The notes: generated from the letters alone by a model not told the origin. A stretch of DNA of 64,000 bases from CALBZH01 sp964538515 (GCA_964538515.1 CAZIEW010000020.1:1-64000); one strand, 5' to 3'; positions 53,027 to 63,285 are shown, counted from the stretch's first letter. Program-made: numbers and translations.

Positions 53027-54016
53027 TCAGCCCCCGATGGAGACCATGGGACGCCCGATGCATTTGCGAAAGACTTCGCTGTCGAGCTCATGCCGCTTGG
53101 GTTTGACCGCCACTGCATCCAGGATGCACCGCACGATGGCGTCGTCGGTGGCCCCATTCCGCATCATTGTTCTGAGGTCCGTTTCGACACCCGCGAAGAG
53201 GCAGGTGCGAAGCTTTCCATCCGAAGTCAGTCGCAGCCGGTTGCAGGCCGGACAAAAATGATGGCTGATCGGGCTGATGAGACCGATCTTCCCCACGCCG
53301 TCCTGGAAACGAAAGTAACGGGCGGGACCGTTGCTGTTGCGACTGGTCGCCTCTTCTATGGTCCCCATGGCCCGGAGGCGGGCGAGGATCTCCTCGCACG
53401 AAAGGTACCGGCGCTCGAATTCATCGGATTGAAAAGGCATGAACTCGATGAACCGGACATGGTAGGGATAGCGCAGGGTCAGTCCTGCAAGGTCCTCGAT
53501 TTCGTCGTCGTTGATGCCATGCATGATCACAACGTTCAACTTCACCGGCCGCAATCCCACCCGCTCCGCCGCCTCGATCCCACGCCAAACATCATCGAGC
53601 GCGTCCCGACGCGTGATCGCCAGAAACCGTTCCCGCTTGAGCGTATCCAGGCTGATGTTCACCCGTTGGATGCCGGCTTGGGCCAGCGCCTCCGCGTGAT
53701 CTGCGAGGAGAACACCGTTCGTGGTGAGACTCAGGCTGTCCAGCCCGGGGATTTGCGCAATGGATTGGCATAGGTAGACGACGTCCTTTCGGACCAGGGG
53801 CTCCCCTCCCGTAACACGGATCTTGGTGATCCCCATTTCGACGACAATGCGTGCCAGGCGAACAAGCTCCTCGTAGCGCAGAAGATCCTCGTGATACAGC
53901 TTCGGGAGGCCTTCCGAGGGCATGCAATAGGTACAACGCAAGTTGCATCGGTCAGTGATGGACAGGCGAAGGTAGTCGATACGACGTTTACAGCCGTCAG
54001 TCAGAACGTGGGACAT
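53027..54016 (-). CDS. moaA: GTP 3',8-cyclase MoaA
   Basis: The first enzyme of molybdenum/tungsten cofactor synthesis, a radical SAM protein that rearranges GTP to 3',8-cyclo-GTP. The first cluster is bound by CNLRCTYC (Cys24, 28, 31). The second is bound by the C-terminal CPACNRLRLTSDGKLRTCLF. The C-terminus ends in Gly-Gly, the conserved tail that reaches the active site. 329 residues, normal. ATG 54016 is chosen; the longer reading to 54256 adds a non-conserved tail. No other moa gene is in the window. Confidence 0.96.
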   Translation of the reverse strand: MSHVLTDGCKRRIDYLRLSITDRCNLRCTYCMPSEGLPKLYHEDLLRYEELVRLARIVVEMGITKIRVTGGEPLVRKDVVYLCQSIAQIPGLDSLSLTTNGVLLADHAEALAQAGIQRVNISLDTLKRERFLAITRRDALDDVWRGIEAAERVGLRPVKLNVVIMHGINDDEIEDLAGLTLRYPYHVRFIEFMPFQSDEFERRYLSCEEILARLRAMGTIEEATSRNSNGPARYFRFQDGVGKIGLISPISHHFCPACNRLRLTSDGKLRTCLFAGVETDLRTMMRNGATDDAIVRCILDAVAVKPKRHELDSEVFRKCIGRPMVSIGG

Positions 54017-54146
54017 GGGTGAATCCTCGGATCCCGTCGGAGTTGCACTGGCTTGGTCACGACCCAATACTACTCCATTGGGAAGAAGAATCAATCGTGC
54101 TTCAAAAAATCCATGGCCCTCTCTCCGCCCATGAAATGGTCTGACC

Positions 54147-56345
54147 TTATCCAATGACTCCAACCAGCCGTTCTCGAAGGAGCGTGTGGCGATGCAGCAT
54201 GCGATCGTTTCGGATGGCAATGGCCAGCGCCTTCTTCGTGCCAACGATGACGGCAAGCTTCCTTGCCCGGGTGACGGCCGTGTAAAGCAGGTTCCGTTGC
54301 AGCATCACATAGTGCTGCGTGAGCAGCGGCAAGATGACAGCCGGGTACTCGCTTCCCTGAGCTTTGTGCACGCTCACGGCATAGGCGAGCTGCAGCTCGT
54401 CCAGCTCCGAAAAGTCGTAGGTGACCGCTCGCCCGTCGAATTCCACGGTCAGCTCCTGGGCCTCCATGTCGAGGTCCCGAACCCTTCCCCAGTCGCCGTT
54501 GAAGACATCCTTGTCATAGTTGTTGCGAACCTGCATCACTTTATCCCCCACGCGGAACAACCGTCCTCCCCTTTCCACGGGCTTTCCACCGGGATTGAGC
54601 ACCTCCTGAAGCGCGGCATTGAGGTGCTGGGATCCGACCAATCCCCGGTGCATGGGACTCAAGATCTGCAGCTCCTCGACCGGATCCAGCCCGAAACGCG
54701 CCGGGATGCGATCCGTACACAGGCGGAGGATCAGGCGGACGACTTCCTCGGGATCTTCCTTCTCGATAAAGTAGAAATCCTGGAGAGCGTCACCGGAGAG
54801 CTCATCGCGTGGCTTCAAGAGGGGGAACTTGCCCTGTTGGATCAAATGCGCATTGATGACGATCTGACTCTGCCGCGCCTGCCTGAAGATTTCCTCCAGC
54901 CGCACCACGGGAAACCGCCCTGAGCCAATGACGTCCTTGAGAACGTTTCCCGGGCCAACGGACGGCAACTGGTCCGCATCCCCGACCAGCACCAGCGTCG
55001 CGTGCCCGGGGACCGCCTTGAGCAGGTGATGCGTGAGGAGCACATCGAGCATGGAGCACTCGTCGACGATGATCAAATCGGCGCTCAAAGGCCTGTATTC
55101 GTCGCGCATGAATCGTCCCTGCTGCGGGCTGAGCTCGAGCAGACGATGCAATGTGCTCGCCGAGTAATGGGTGGCTTCGCTCAGTCGTTTGGCGGCCCTG
55201 CCCGTAGGCGCCGCCAAACACACTTGAGCCCCAAGCTGTCGATAGACCGCAAGGATGGCTCGAATCAGGGTCGTCTTTCCGGTTCCAGGGCCCCCCGTGA
55301 TGACGATGACCTTCTCCTTCAGAGACTGCCGCACAGCCTCTTCCTGGAGGGGAGCCAGTTTGAAAGGCATCTTCGTCTTCAGCCAGGCGATGGACTGGTC
55401 GGTATCAATCCTGCGCTGCAAGGGCCGATGTGCTTGAAGCGTCAGCAGCCTTCTCGCGGCCTGCTTCTCAGCGAGAAAGTACCCCTTGAGGTAGACGTAG
55501 ACCGGATGTTCCCCGGCATCTCCAGCATCCGCGGGGACCGTCTCCTGGACAACGAGATCCTGGGCGAGGAGCGATTCCAGGGCGGCGACAAGGGTGGGGT
55601 CTGGAATCGAAAGGAGCTGGGCCGCTTGCTCCATGAGCAGTCCACGGGGGAGGCAGACGTGGCCGTCCGAGATGCTCTCGTGGATGGCAAAGAGGAGGCC
55701 CGCTTCGGCACGGAGCGGCGAATCAGGGGTGAAGCCCAGCTTCCGCGCAATCCGGTCCGCGGTCAGAAACCCGATCCCCGCTATGTCCATGGCAAGGCGG
55801 TACGGATTTTCCTCGACAACCGCCTTGGAGCCGACTCCGTATCGCTTGAAGATTTTGGTGGCATAGGTCGAGCTGACACCGTGACCCTGGAGAAAGACCA
55901 TGAGATCCCGAATTTCCTTCTGGTCCTGCCAGGCCTTGCGGATCTGCGCAAGCCGCACGGGGCCGATGCCTTCGACCTCCTGAAGCCGCCCGCACTCGTT
56001 TTCAATCACGTCCAGGGTTTCTTCGCCGAAACGCTCCACGATCCGCTTGGCCATCACCGGGCCGATGCCCTTGATCAGTCCGGACCCCAGGTACTTTTGA
56101 ATGCCTTCGACAGTCGCAGGAGCGGAGGTCTCGTACCGATCGACCTTGAACTGCTGCCCATAGCGGGCGTGCGTTTCAAAAACACCTTCCATGCGGAGGG
56201 ATTCGCCGGGAGTCACCGCTCCGAAGCTGCCAACGGCGGTGACGAGGTCTTTTCGACCGCGCACCTTGACCTGGATGACATGATAGCCGTTTTCTTCGTT
56301 TGAATACGTGATGCGCTCAACAAGACCGTGAATCATTTCTGCCAT
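54147..56345 (-). CDS. RecD2-like SF1B DNA helicase
   Basis: A 732-residue 5'->3' helicase of the RecD2/TraA type that acts without RecBC. An N-terminal OB-like segment, tandem helix-hairpin-helix region (about 85-150: YLGSGLIKGIGPVMAKRI, LQEVEGIGPVRLAQI), Walker A GGPGTGKTT, motif II IIVDECSML, motif III VGDADQLPS, and the C-terminal YAVSVHKAQGSEYPAVI and YTAVTRARK are all seen. ATG 56345 is chosen; a TTG ten codons earlier is possible. Confidence 0.92.
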   Translation of the reverse strand: MAEMIHGLVERITYSNEENGYHVIQVKVRGRKDLVTAVGSFGAVTPGESLRMEGVFETHARYGQQFKVDRYETSAPATVEGIQKYLGSGLIKGIGPVMAKRIVERFGEETLDVIENECGRLQEVEGIGPVRLAQIRKAWQDQKEIRDLMVFLQGHGVSSTYATKIFKRYGVGSKAVVEENPYRLAMDIAGIGFLTADRIARKLGFTPDSPLRAEAGLLFAIHESISDGHVCLPRGLLMEQAAQLLSIPDPTLVAALESLLAQDLVVQETVPADAGDAGEHPVYVYLKGYFLAEKQAARRLLTLQAHRPLQRRIDTDQSIAWLKTKMPFKLAPLQEEAVRQSLKEKVIVITGGPGTGKTTLIRAILAVYRQLGAQVCLAAPTGRAAKRLSEATHYSASTLHRLLELSPQQGRFMRDEYRPLSADLIIVDECSMLDVLLTHHLLKAVPGHATLVLVGDADQLPSVGPGNVLKDVIGSGRFPVVRLEEIFRQARQSQIVINAHLIQQGKFPLLKPRDELSGDALQDFYFIEKEDPEEVVRLILRLCTDRIPARFGLDPVEELQILSPMHRGLVGSQHLNAALQEVLNPGGKPVERGGRLFRVGDKVMQVRNNYDKDVFNGDWGRVRDLDMEAQELTVEFDGRAVTYDFSELDELQLAYAVSVHKAQGSEYPAVILPLLTQHYVMLQRNLLYTAVTRARKLAVIVGTKKALAIAIRNDRMLHRHTLLRERLVGVIG

Positions 56346-56595
56346 GCAGTGACCTATCGTGAATCGTTTTGACAATCAAAGGGTTCATGCTAATATAGGC
56401 GAAAGGCGGTTGGAAGTGTTAAAGATCCGCCGCCGAACGGACGAGAAAAACTCATGATCCTGGCGTTAGGCCACACTCCTCATGCGCAACGCACAATAGT
56501 CCGACGGACGAATGGCCCTCCGGCGAAGCTTACGCCCTCGGCGGCGGGTCGGCAAGGCCCCAGAAACCCTTCTTTTGCGAACGGAGAGCGTACTG

Positions 56596-56829
56596 ATGTC
56601 GCTTTACATCAAGACCGAAGACTACCGGCAGCACGGAATCAGCAAGTATTCGGACCTGGCGCTCATTCGAGCCGTAGTACAGAAGGAGCTGAACATGGAT
56701 CGCGTGTTCGTCTCCTTCGTCAACAAGCGGGAGTACATCCGTGTAGACTTCCTTGCCCCACGCCCATCCCGGCCGGCCCGCAGAAGGAGGCCCCACAAGC
56801 GCGCGTCCGAAAGGATGCAGCAAGCCTGA
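56596..56829 (+). CDS. Small hypothetical basic protein
   Basis: A 77-residue protein of unknown family, starting MSLYIKTEDYRQHGISKYSD and containing a short helix-strand core (LIRAVVQKELNMDRVFVSFV, REYIRVDFL) and an Arg/Pro/Lys-rich tail that could touch nucleic acid. Shine-Dalgarno-like GGAG is nine bases upstream of ATG 56596; the reading from 56512 adds an Arg-rich stretch and is less likely. A perfect intrinsic terminator starts nine bases after the stop, which supports a real gene. Confidence 0.55.
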   Translation: MSLYIKTEDYRQHGISKYSDLALIRAVVQKELNMDRVFVSFVNKREYIRVDFLAPRPSRPARRRRPHKRASERMQQA

Positions 56830-56837
56830 TCTCTGAA

Positions 56838-56860
56838 GGCGCCCTAACGGGCGCCTTTTT
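56838..56860 (+). terminator. Intrinsic terminator
   Basis: GGCGCCC (56838-56844), loop TAAC, GGGCGCC (56849-56855), then TTTTT. A textbook terminator for the small gene ending at 56829. Confidence 0.95.
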
Positions 56861-56902
56861 CATGCTAGCGGCCCTCCTCCTGTTTTCTCGCTTCCCAACG
56901 CT

Positions 56903-58702
56903 TCAACGACCCGTCGAGGACTTCGACCCGATCTCCTCCGAAGCCGACGTCTTGCAGCGTCCCTCGACCTTCGGCCCGCCTGTGATTCGCATCGAGCGCA
57001 GCCCATCAAGCCTTACCTGACGTCTCACCTTACATTCCGCAGGTCTCGGTTGACAGATAGGGGCATTTTTTCTGAAGACGGCCCGGGCATTATCAAGTGT
57101 GATTGATCGTCGTCCTGACGACGTGTAGCACGCAGTTGGCTCGGTGAAGATGGTCACGGTAAAGCCCAGTGCCACAAGGAATCTTTCCTGAACGTCTGAA
57201 AGGTGACCGTTCAGGGCTCTTTGCCGGCGGATCCTTATGATTCGGATGTTGTCGAATTTCGTTGTCATCATGAAGGTAGTCGGCCTTTCGGTGCGCTTGT
57301 TGTCCCAACCGGGAATAGTCGTTTCTTCTTTTTCGAGATGGCTGCGCATCTGGAACTCGATGCCGTTCTGGTCCTTGTAAGCCTGGAGGACGGTTTGGCC
57401 GTCGCAAGGGATGTTGCTGCTCGGGAGCCCTTCGGGCGGAACGTTGGTGATGAGGACAAAGCAGCCGGCCTGTTCACGCAAGACGTCAATGGCCTCGGGT
57501 TCTTGCACAAGGGTCCCTGTGATTGCATGGCACGTCTCCTTCAACGCTCGGCTGCCATCGGCTCTTGGCCTTCCACAAGCATAGAGTGGTCTCTCCTCTG
57601 TGAGAAACTCGATGTCGTGGAAACGAAGGGTTTCCTTTTGAAGTCTGGCCATGGCTGCCTGAGCGTCCGCTTCGCGGAAGTAAAGGGTCTTATCGACCTG
57701 AGCAAGCTTCTTGCTCCACGTGGCCCGCTCCTGTTCGACTTCTCGATCCAGTCGCTTCTGTCTGGGCCGGTCATGAGCACTGGAGTGAACGACGACGGCC
57801 CGCAGGGTTTTCTCGTAGAGGGACACGGTGGTCTCATGGCCGCGGTAGTGGACGCCGGGACGATTTTTGGTCGGCACGGTTGCGGCAAGGATGCCGTAGT
57901 CTTGCCAAGACTCGCTTTGTACGGCTTCCTCGACCAGGCGTTGCTGCTCCCCGAAGGTGGCCGGCAGACGAGTGATGAAAAGAGTTTCATCCCCCATGAG
58001 GCGCAAGTTGTCTTCCGTTACCAAAGCGCTATCCGCAATGTAGATGGAACCGGCGGGGTCGATGCCGACGCCGGCGAGCTTCTTGGAGATGTTGGTGAGC
58101 AGGGTGTTGTTGAGCTTTTTGTCTGAAGCGTTGCCCTCTTCGAGTCTGGACAAGATCGGAACATTTCCGCCCGTACAAAGGAGCGACATCACAAACCGGT
58201 ATACAAACTGGTTGAGATCCGGTCGGTGGTTCTTGCTGTAACCCTTGGTGATCTTGACGGTACGGGGATTGTCCTGACCGTCGGAGTTGTACTGTCCGAA
58301 GTCATTCACGCTGGTCGTGTCATAATGAATGTGGTGAGTGGGCACCTGAAAGGTACGCAAGGCGTTGATCACGATGGATGTATAGAGCTGGGACGTGTTG
58401 GCATCATACAGATGATCCAACATGCGTCCGAAGTTGTCGTCCGTGAGCTTTTCGACGTCCATGGATTGGCCAAGCAGCAGCTCGAGATCCTTGTTCCTAT
58501 AAAAGCTGTCTATGCGGTAGAGCGTGTGACGGCCCGAGACGGCGTCGAGGATCATGACCAGCACCAAGGTTCCGGGGTCGATCTCCATTTTGGTAGGGAC
58601 CAAACGATTGATCGTGCTCACCAGGTCAATCCGATCCGTATAGGCTCTGATGATCGGAAGATGATAGACGTCACAAAATTCGATCTCTTGTGGATCGATC
58701 AT
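56903..58702 (-). pseudogene. IS1634-family transposase with internal deletion and run-off 3' end
   Basis: A 599-codon reading frame resembling IS1634/DUF4277 transposases, with a start (ATG 58702, GGAG seven bases upstream) that looks intact. The DDE residues are visible as IHYDTTSVND and YIADSALVTED. The expected segment after AYKDQNGIE (normally about 40-45 residues with ERNFGFLKDP and KKPERIEVLG) is absent: the frame runs directly into MRSHLEKEETTIPGWDN near 57350, then continues with the family C-terminus. The frame also runs through the left inverted repeat and ends 128 bases into flanking DNA. Probably inactive. Confidence 0.75.
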
Positions 58703-58824
58703 GTGCTGTCTCCTGCGCTTCTTGGGTCCAGTTCAGATTTCCAAGCGTAGTCATACAGGATGGTCGTGCTCATGTCCGGAGCGCATTCATCACCTCAGGC
58801 CCAACACCGGACCTGCGGAATGTA
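57031..58824 (-). mobile_element. IS1634-like insertion sequence, decayed
   Basis: Inverted repeats TACATTCCGCAGGTC (57031-57045) and GACCTGCGGAATGTA (58810-58824) are perfect over 15 bases and bound about 1.8 kb that holds one transposase. The best-fitting flanks show no clear target duplication. Size, single DDE transposase and end structure fit the IS1634 group of the IS4 superfamily. The right end abuts the PEP-CTERM gene at 58829. Confidence 0.75.
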
Positions 58825-58828
58825 GGAT

Positions 58829-59509
58829 GTGTTGTTCTTTTTGGGATTGGGAGTTTCGGCGGCTTCCGCTGCACTCGTCGATCCGGCGCTCTATGACTGG
58901 GCGTTCAATGTGAACGGGACGGTGCACGGCATGCCGGTCGACGGCACGTTGCCGAGCCTTTCCGGTTTCGACCTCAGCGACTTTGATTCACCATCGGGAG
59001 TCGGCACCATCACCTATTCCTTCACTGCGCCCGCAGCCGGAAGCTACTCCGTGTATGCATTCTTCGACCATGAAATCAGCCAGTCACGGAACACTTTTTA
59101 CAATGAGTACGGGACGGCGGTTAACTCACCGGCTCCCGGTCAGTCATGGGAAATCGATGAGCCCGGGTATCGCGACCCGAATCCAGGCGACGGCTTCGTC
59201 AACTTCGTGCAAGGTAGGCTGGATAATGCCAATGCATTGGGCATCGGCATGCCTGACGACGTCTCCATCGCCATGGGCTGGCAGTACTTTCTGGATCCCG
59301 GCGATACGGCAAGAATCCTCTTCATTCTGGGCGAAAACGCTCCTCCTTCGGGTTCTTTTTTCACCTCGCATTACGATGGAGAAAGCGGGGAAGAGCTCTT
59401 CTTGCACAGCTCCCTCAATATTGAAGAAGGCAGTCCCGCTCCGGTCTCTGAACCGGGAACGATGATGCTTCTGGGGAGCGGTATCGTGGGTCTTCTTGCA
59501 TGGAGGTGA
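58829..59509 (+). CDS. PEP-CTERM protein, 5' end cut by the IS
   Basis: A 226-codon frame of a secreted protein. It opens directly after the IS inverted repeat with hydrophobic codons (GTG-TTG-TTC...FLGLGVSAASA), the second half of a signal peptide without the usual Met-Lys start, and an in-frame TAG lies at 58823. The mature part has no recognised domain. The C-terminus carries a PEP-CTERM-type sorting signal: SEPGTMMLLGSGIVGLLAWR, for exosortase handling. A functional GTG start at 58829 is possible but has no Shine-Dalgarno, so it may be a 5'-truncated remnant. Confidence 0.7.
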   Translation: MLFFLGLGVSAASAALVDPALYDWAFNVNGTVHGMPVDGTLPSLSGFDLSDFDSPSGVGTITYSFTAPAAGSYSVYAFFDHEISQSRNTFYNEYGTAVNSPAPGQSWEIDEPGYRDPNPGDGFVNFVQGRLDNANALGIGMPDDVSIAMGWQYFLDPGDTARILFILGENAPPSGSFFTSHYDGESGEELFLHSSLNIEEGSPAPVSEPGTMMLLGSGIVGLLAWR

Positions 59510-59733
59510 AAATAGCCCTTCATTCTCCTTCGCAACAACCGAAGACGCATGAAAAGATGGGACTCGCCGCAGAGAGCCCCGAGAGCACGGAGGGTTATCA
59601 GCACACACCATCGCCTCCCTGATCTCTGGATGCTCCGGGGTGAGATCCAGGGACTTCCTGTGTGGGTTTGACATTTGAAAGCGTTCCTTATGACCAAGGG
59701 CCAGGTTTCCGCATCAGTAATGAGGAGCAAATC

Positions 59734-62700
59734 ATGAGACGTTATCCGCCCCGGGGTATGCGTCATTTTCAGTCTACCTTCTCCTGCCGGACGATAATCA
59801 CGCTTCTGCTTTTTTTGATGTTCACGCAGGATTTCCCCCTCACGGATTTGAAGGGCGCTTCTCGGAATGACTGCGGCAGGTTTCCCGAAATCCTGGCGAC
59901 TTTGACAGGATGGATGGGACCTGAAGACGCAAGGGCGCAGGGAGACGGCTACGGCGGGGAGGAGCCCTCCTTCGACCTCTCGGCGAGAGCCAAGCCGGGT
60001 AAGATCCAGCTTGTGTGGAACCATCTCCCGGGCATCATCCGATATGATGTCTTCAGGTCCTCTGAGTTTGCCCCTTCTTCCTTCCAGAAGATCGCCGAGA
60101 CCACTTCGACCTACTCCACATACCTGGATCTAACCGTGACCAACGAAGTCACGTATCTCTACAGAATCTCGGCCGTCTTTCCGGAGAGCACCGTCACCTC
60201 GGAGGTGGTGAGCGGCCACGCTCCGGCGGGAAGGACTGTTGGCAACTACAATCCGGTGATCTTCTCGGAGCCAGTAACCCGGGGCACGGAAACCTACTTC
60301 TACCGGTATGTCGTGGAGGCGACCGATCCGAACAGGGACACCCTGAGTTATTCTCTTTCCCTGGCGCCGGACGGGATGACGATCGACCCCTACAGCGGAA
60401 CGATCAGCTGGCTCCAGGAGAGCCCCGGTTCGTATTCGGTGAGGGTGGAGGTGAGTGACGGAAGAGGGGGGATCGCATTCCAAGAGCTCACGGTTGAGGT
60501 GGAACCGCGGCCGAACCAACCGCCGACTGCGGATCCAGGCTTCGATCGGACGGTGTGCGTCTTTGAGACGGTGCAGCTCTACGGGAATGGGTCAAGCGAT
60601 CCGGATTGGGACCCGTTGAGCTATCAGTGGTCGTTTGTTTCGGTCCCGCAGGGAAGCGCTGCATCGCTGTCGGGTCCCGGGACCGTGAACCCCACATTCG
60701 TTGCCGACCTTGCCGGTGAGTATGTCGTGCGACTGATCGTGAACGACGGCAGGGAGGAGAGCGCTCCCGCGACCGTCACCATCACGGCGCTTATTATCGA
60801 ACCGACAGCGCGCATAAGCGCCGGCCGGGAAACCATCAATCCCGGTCGCTCGGTCATGCTCCATTGGAATGTCACATACGCGGATACATGCACCCTCGAT
60901 CCAGGCATCGGCACGGTTCCCTGCGTCGGATCAATGGAGGTCATCCCTGCCGGGACAAGCACCTACACCCTGACGGCAACGAGCCGTTTGGGAACAGTCG
61001 GCGCCTCCGTGCAGGTCGTCGTCCTGGCGCAGCCGGTTCCGCCGCCTACCGCGACCTTGGTTGCGGAGACCCCGACGATCACGCCCGGCAGCTGGGCCAG
61101 GCTCTCATGGTATACCACCGATGCGGACCACTGTGAGATAGAACCAAGCTGGGTGAATTCTGTGCCCTGCAATGGACATGTCGCTTTCGTTCGGCCGTCT
61201 TCCACGACTGAATACCAGCTCATTGTCGAAGGCCCCGGGGGATACGCCTGGACCAGTGCGACGGTGACCGTAACCGACCTTGTCTCCATAGCGGCGGATC
61301 CACCCGTAATCCAGCCCGGCCAATCAACAACGCTCACATGGACCTCAACCGATGCGGAGACGGTTGCCATCGACCAGGGAATCGGCAGCGTGCCTTCAAG
61401 CGGGTCGATCACGGTAACTCCCGCCCAAACCACCACCTATACCATCACGGCATCGAGCCCCAGGGGAGTCGCCACGGCAAGGGTGACGGTACCGGTAAGA
61501 GCGATCGACCCCGCGCCGACGGTTTCCATATCGGCGAACCCCGTGATCATTCAGGCCGGGCAATCGACGACGCTCACCTGGAGTACAACCCACGCGGAAA
61601 GCGTCACCATCGACCAGGGAATCGGCAATGTGGCCGCAAACGGGTCGACGACCGTAGCGCCCACTCAGGACACCACCTACACCATCGTGGCAACGGGTCC
61701 GGGGGGAACGGCCACGGCGAGTGTTGCGGTTAGCGTGACGGAATCGCCCCCTACGGTTTCCATATCGGCAAGTCCCACAAGCATTCAGGTCGGGCAATCG
61801 ACGACGCTCACCTGGAGCTCCACCCATGCGGAAAATGTCACCATCGACCAGGGGATCGGCAGTGTCGGCGAGAACGGATCGTGGACTCTGTTTCCTTCCG
61901 AAACCACGACTTACACGATCACCGCAACCGGCCCCGGAGGAACGGCCACGGCATCTGCCGTGGTCACCGTGACCCATCCGGCGCCGACTGTGTCGATATC
62001 CGTGGACCCCGCAAGCATTCAGGCTGGTGAATCGGCTACGCTCACCTGGAGCTCGACCCATGCGGCGTCGGTCACGATCGATCCGGGACTTGGAGACGTC
62101 GGCGAGAACGGATCATGGACTCTGTTTCCTTCCGAAACCACGACTTACACGATCACCGCAACCGGCCCCGGAGGAATGGCCACGGCATCTGCCTTGGTTA
62201 CCGTGACCCATCCGGCGCCGACTGTGTCGATATCCGTGGACCCCGCGAGCATTCAGGCTGGTGAATCGGTTACGCTCACCTGGAGCTCCACCCATGCAGA
62301 GTCGGTCACGATCGACCCGGGCGTTGGAGGCGTCAGCGAGAACGGATCGTGGACTCTGTCTCCTTCCGAAACCACGACTTATACGATCACCGCAACCGGC
62401 CCCGGTGGAGCAGCGACGGCAAGTGTCACCGTCACCGTATCTCCCATCTTGTTGAGGATCACTGCCCCGTTGGAAAACGAGTGGATATCCGGCCGCTCCG
62501 TGATGGTCCAGGGCATGGTCACAAACGCTACCGGCGCTGAGACCGGCGTCACGGTGAACGGCGTGATCGCCGAGGTGTACGGCAATGAGTTCGTGGCAAA
62601 CCACGTGCCGTTGGTTGACGGAGAGAACACGTTCACCGCAACGGCCACGGACATCCAGGGCAATACAGTCACTGCAACGATCCCTCTTCAAGCGGACACG

Positions 62701-63285
62701 ACCGGGGACCAGATCACTCTCTCCGCTGTATCCTCCTATGGCGTTTCTCCTTTTGAAACCATGCTGAGAGTGAGCGAGGATGGTCGCTTCTCCCCCCCGA
62801 CTCTGAGCTATGGGGGCCCCGGCCCCGTGGAGGTGACCAGAAATGCGGATGGAGATGACTACACCGTGAGGATCGGCGCCGAAGGTATTTACCTGTTCAC
62901 GGTAGAAGCGGCTGATACACAAGGAAATGTGCATCGGGACAGCATAGCCATGGTGGTGCAGGAGCGGGCTCTGCTCGATGACTTGTTGAGGGCCAAATGG
63001 GATACCTTCAAGCAAAAGCTTGCCGATGGAGCGACTGAAGAAGGGCTCACCTACTTCCTCGAACGATCAAGAGATCGATATCGTACGGTTTTCAATGCGC
63101 TTTCCGGCAGACTCCCGGAGTTGGTCTCCCAGATGCAGGATATTGAAATGGTCCAATGCAGAGACGGCGCAGCAGAGTACAGGATAGAGCGCGTTCATTT
63201 GGTCAATGCTCAACCTGTGACCATCACGTACTCGGTCTTTTTCAGGCGGGATGAAAAAGGAATTTGGAAGATCGACAAATTCTAA
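59734..63285 (+). CDS. Large secreted Ig-like repeat protein
   Basis: A 1183-residue exported protein of unknown specific function. Signal-anchor stretch IITLLLFLMFTQDF, a fibronectin-like segment (about 80-165), a cadherin/putative-Ig domain (about 190-275, YSLSLAPDGMTIDPYSGTI), a PKD-like domain (about 280-360), then seven Ig-like repeats, of which the last five (61282-62457) are 78-80-residue units TVSISxxPxxIQxGxSxTLTW. Then a bacterial Ig-like domain and a C-terminal NTF2-like region (about 1090-1183). GAGGAG seven bases before ATG 59734 decides the start. Such proteins act in adhesion or surface assembly. It stands between a PEP-CTERM gene and a phospholipase-like gene. Confidence 0.85.
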   Translation: MRRYPPRGMRHFQSTFSCRTIITLLLFLMFTQDFPLTDLKGASRNDCGRFPEILATLTGWMGPEDARAQGDGYGGEEPSFDLSARAKPGKIQLVWNHLPGIIRYDVFRSSEFAPSSFQKIAETTSTYSTYLDLTVTNEVTYLYRISAVFPESTVTSEVVSGHAPAGRTVGNYNPVIFSEPVTRGTETYFYRYVVEATDPNRDTLSYSLSLAPDGMTIDPYSGTISWLQESPGSYSVRVEVSDGRGGIAFQELTVEVEPRPNQPPTADPGFDRTVCVFETVQLYGNGSSDPDWDPLSYQWSFVSVPQGSAASLSGPGTVNPTFVADLAGEYVVRLIVNDGREESAPATVTITALIIEPTARISAGRETINPGRSVMLHWNVTYADTCTLDPGIGTVPCVGSMEVIPAGTSTYTLTATSRLGTVGASVQVVVLAQPVPPPTATLVAETPTITPGSWARLSWYTTDADHCEIEPSWVNSVPCNGHVAFVRPSSTTEYQLIVEGPGGYAWTSATVTVTDLVSIAADPPVIQPGQSTTLTWTSTDAETVAIDQGIGSVPSSGSITVTPAQTTTYTITASSPRGVATARVTVPVRAIDPAPTVSISANPVIIQAGQSTTLTWSTTHAESVTIDQGIGNVAANGSTTVAPTQDTTYTIVATGPGGTATASVAVSVTESPPTVSISASPTSIQVGQSTTLTWSSTHAENVTIDQGIGSVGENGSWTLFPSETTTYTITATGPGGTATASAVVTVTHPAPTVSISVDPASIQAGESATLTWSSTHAASVTIDPGLGDVGENGSWTLFPSETTTYTITATGPGGMATASALVTVTHPAPTVSISVDPASIQAGESVTLTWSSTHAESVTIDPGVGGVSENGSWTLSPSETTTYTITATGPGGAATASVTVTVSPILLRITAPLENEWISGRSVMVQGMVTNATGAETGVTVNGVIAEVYGNEFVANHVPLVDGENTFTATATDIQGNTVTATIPLQADTTGDQITLSAVSSYGVSPFETMLRVSEDGRFSPPTLSYGGPGPVEVTRNADGDDYTVRIGAEGIYLFTVEAADTQGNVHRDSIAMVVQERALLDDLLRAKWDTFKQKLADGATEEGLTYFLERSRDRYRTVFNALSGRLPELVSQMQDIEMVQCRDGAAEYRIERVHLVNAQPVTITYSVFFRRDEKGIWKIDKF
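61282..62457 (+). repeat. Tandem 234-base coding repeats (Ig-like)
   Basis: Five in-frame units start near 61282, 61522, 61756, 61990 and 62224; the first is 240 bases and the others 234 bases. The last three share long identical stretches such as GAGAACGGATC at 61870, 62104 and 62338, which shows recent duplication. The first two and the two older copies upstream are more diverged. Confidence 0.85.

Noticed and set aside
57300..57400. A frameshift in the transposase
   Set aside because: The sequence on both sides stays in one frame and only the middle block is missing, so an in-frame deletion fits better.
61282..62457. CRISPR-like direct repeats
   Set aside because: Units are 234 bases, coding, in frame and without spacers; they are protein repeats.
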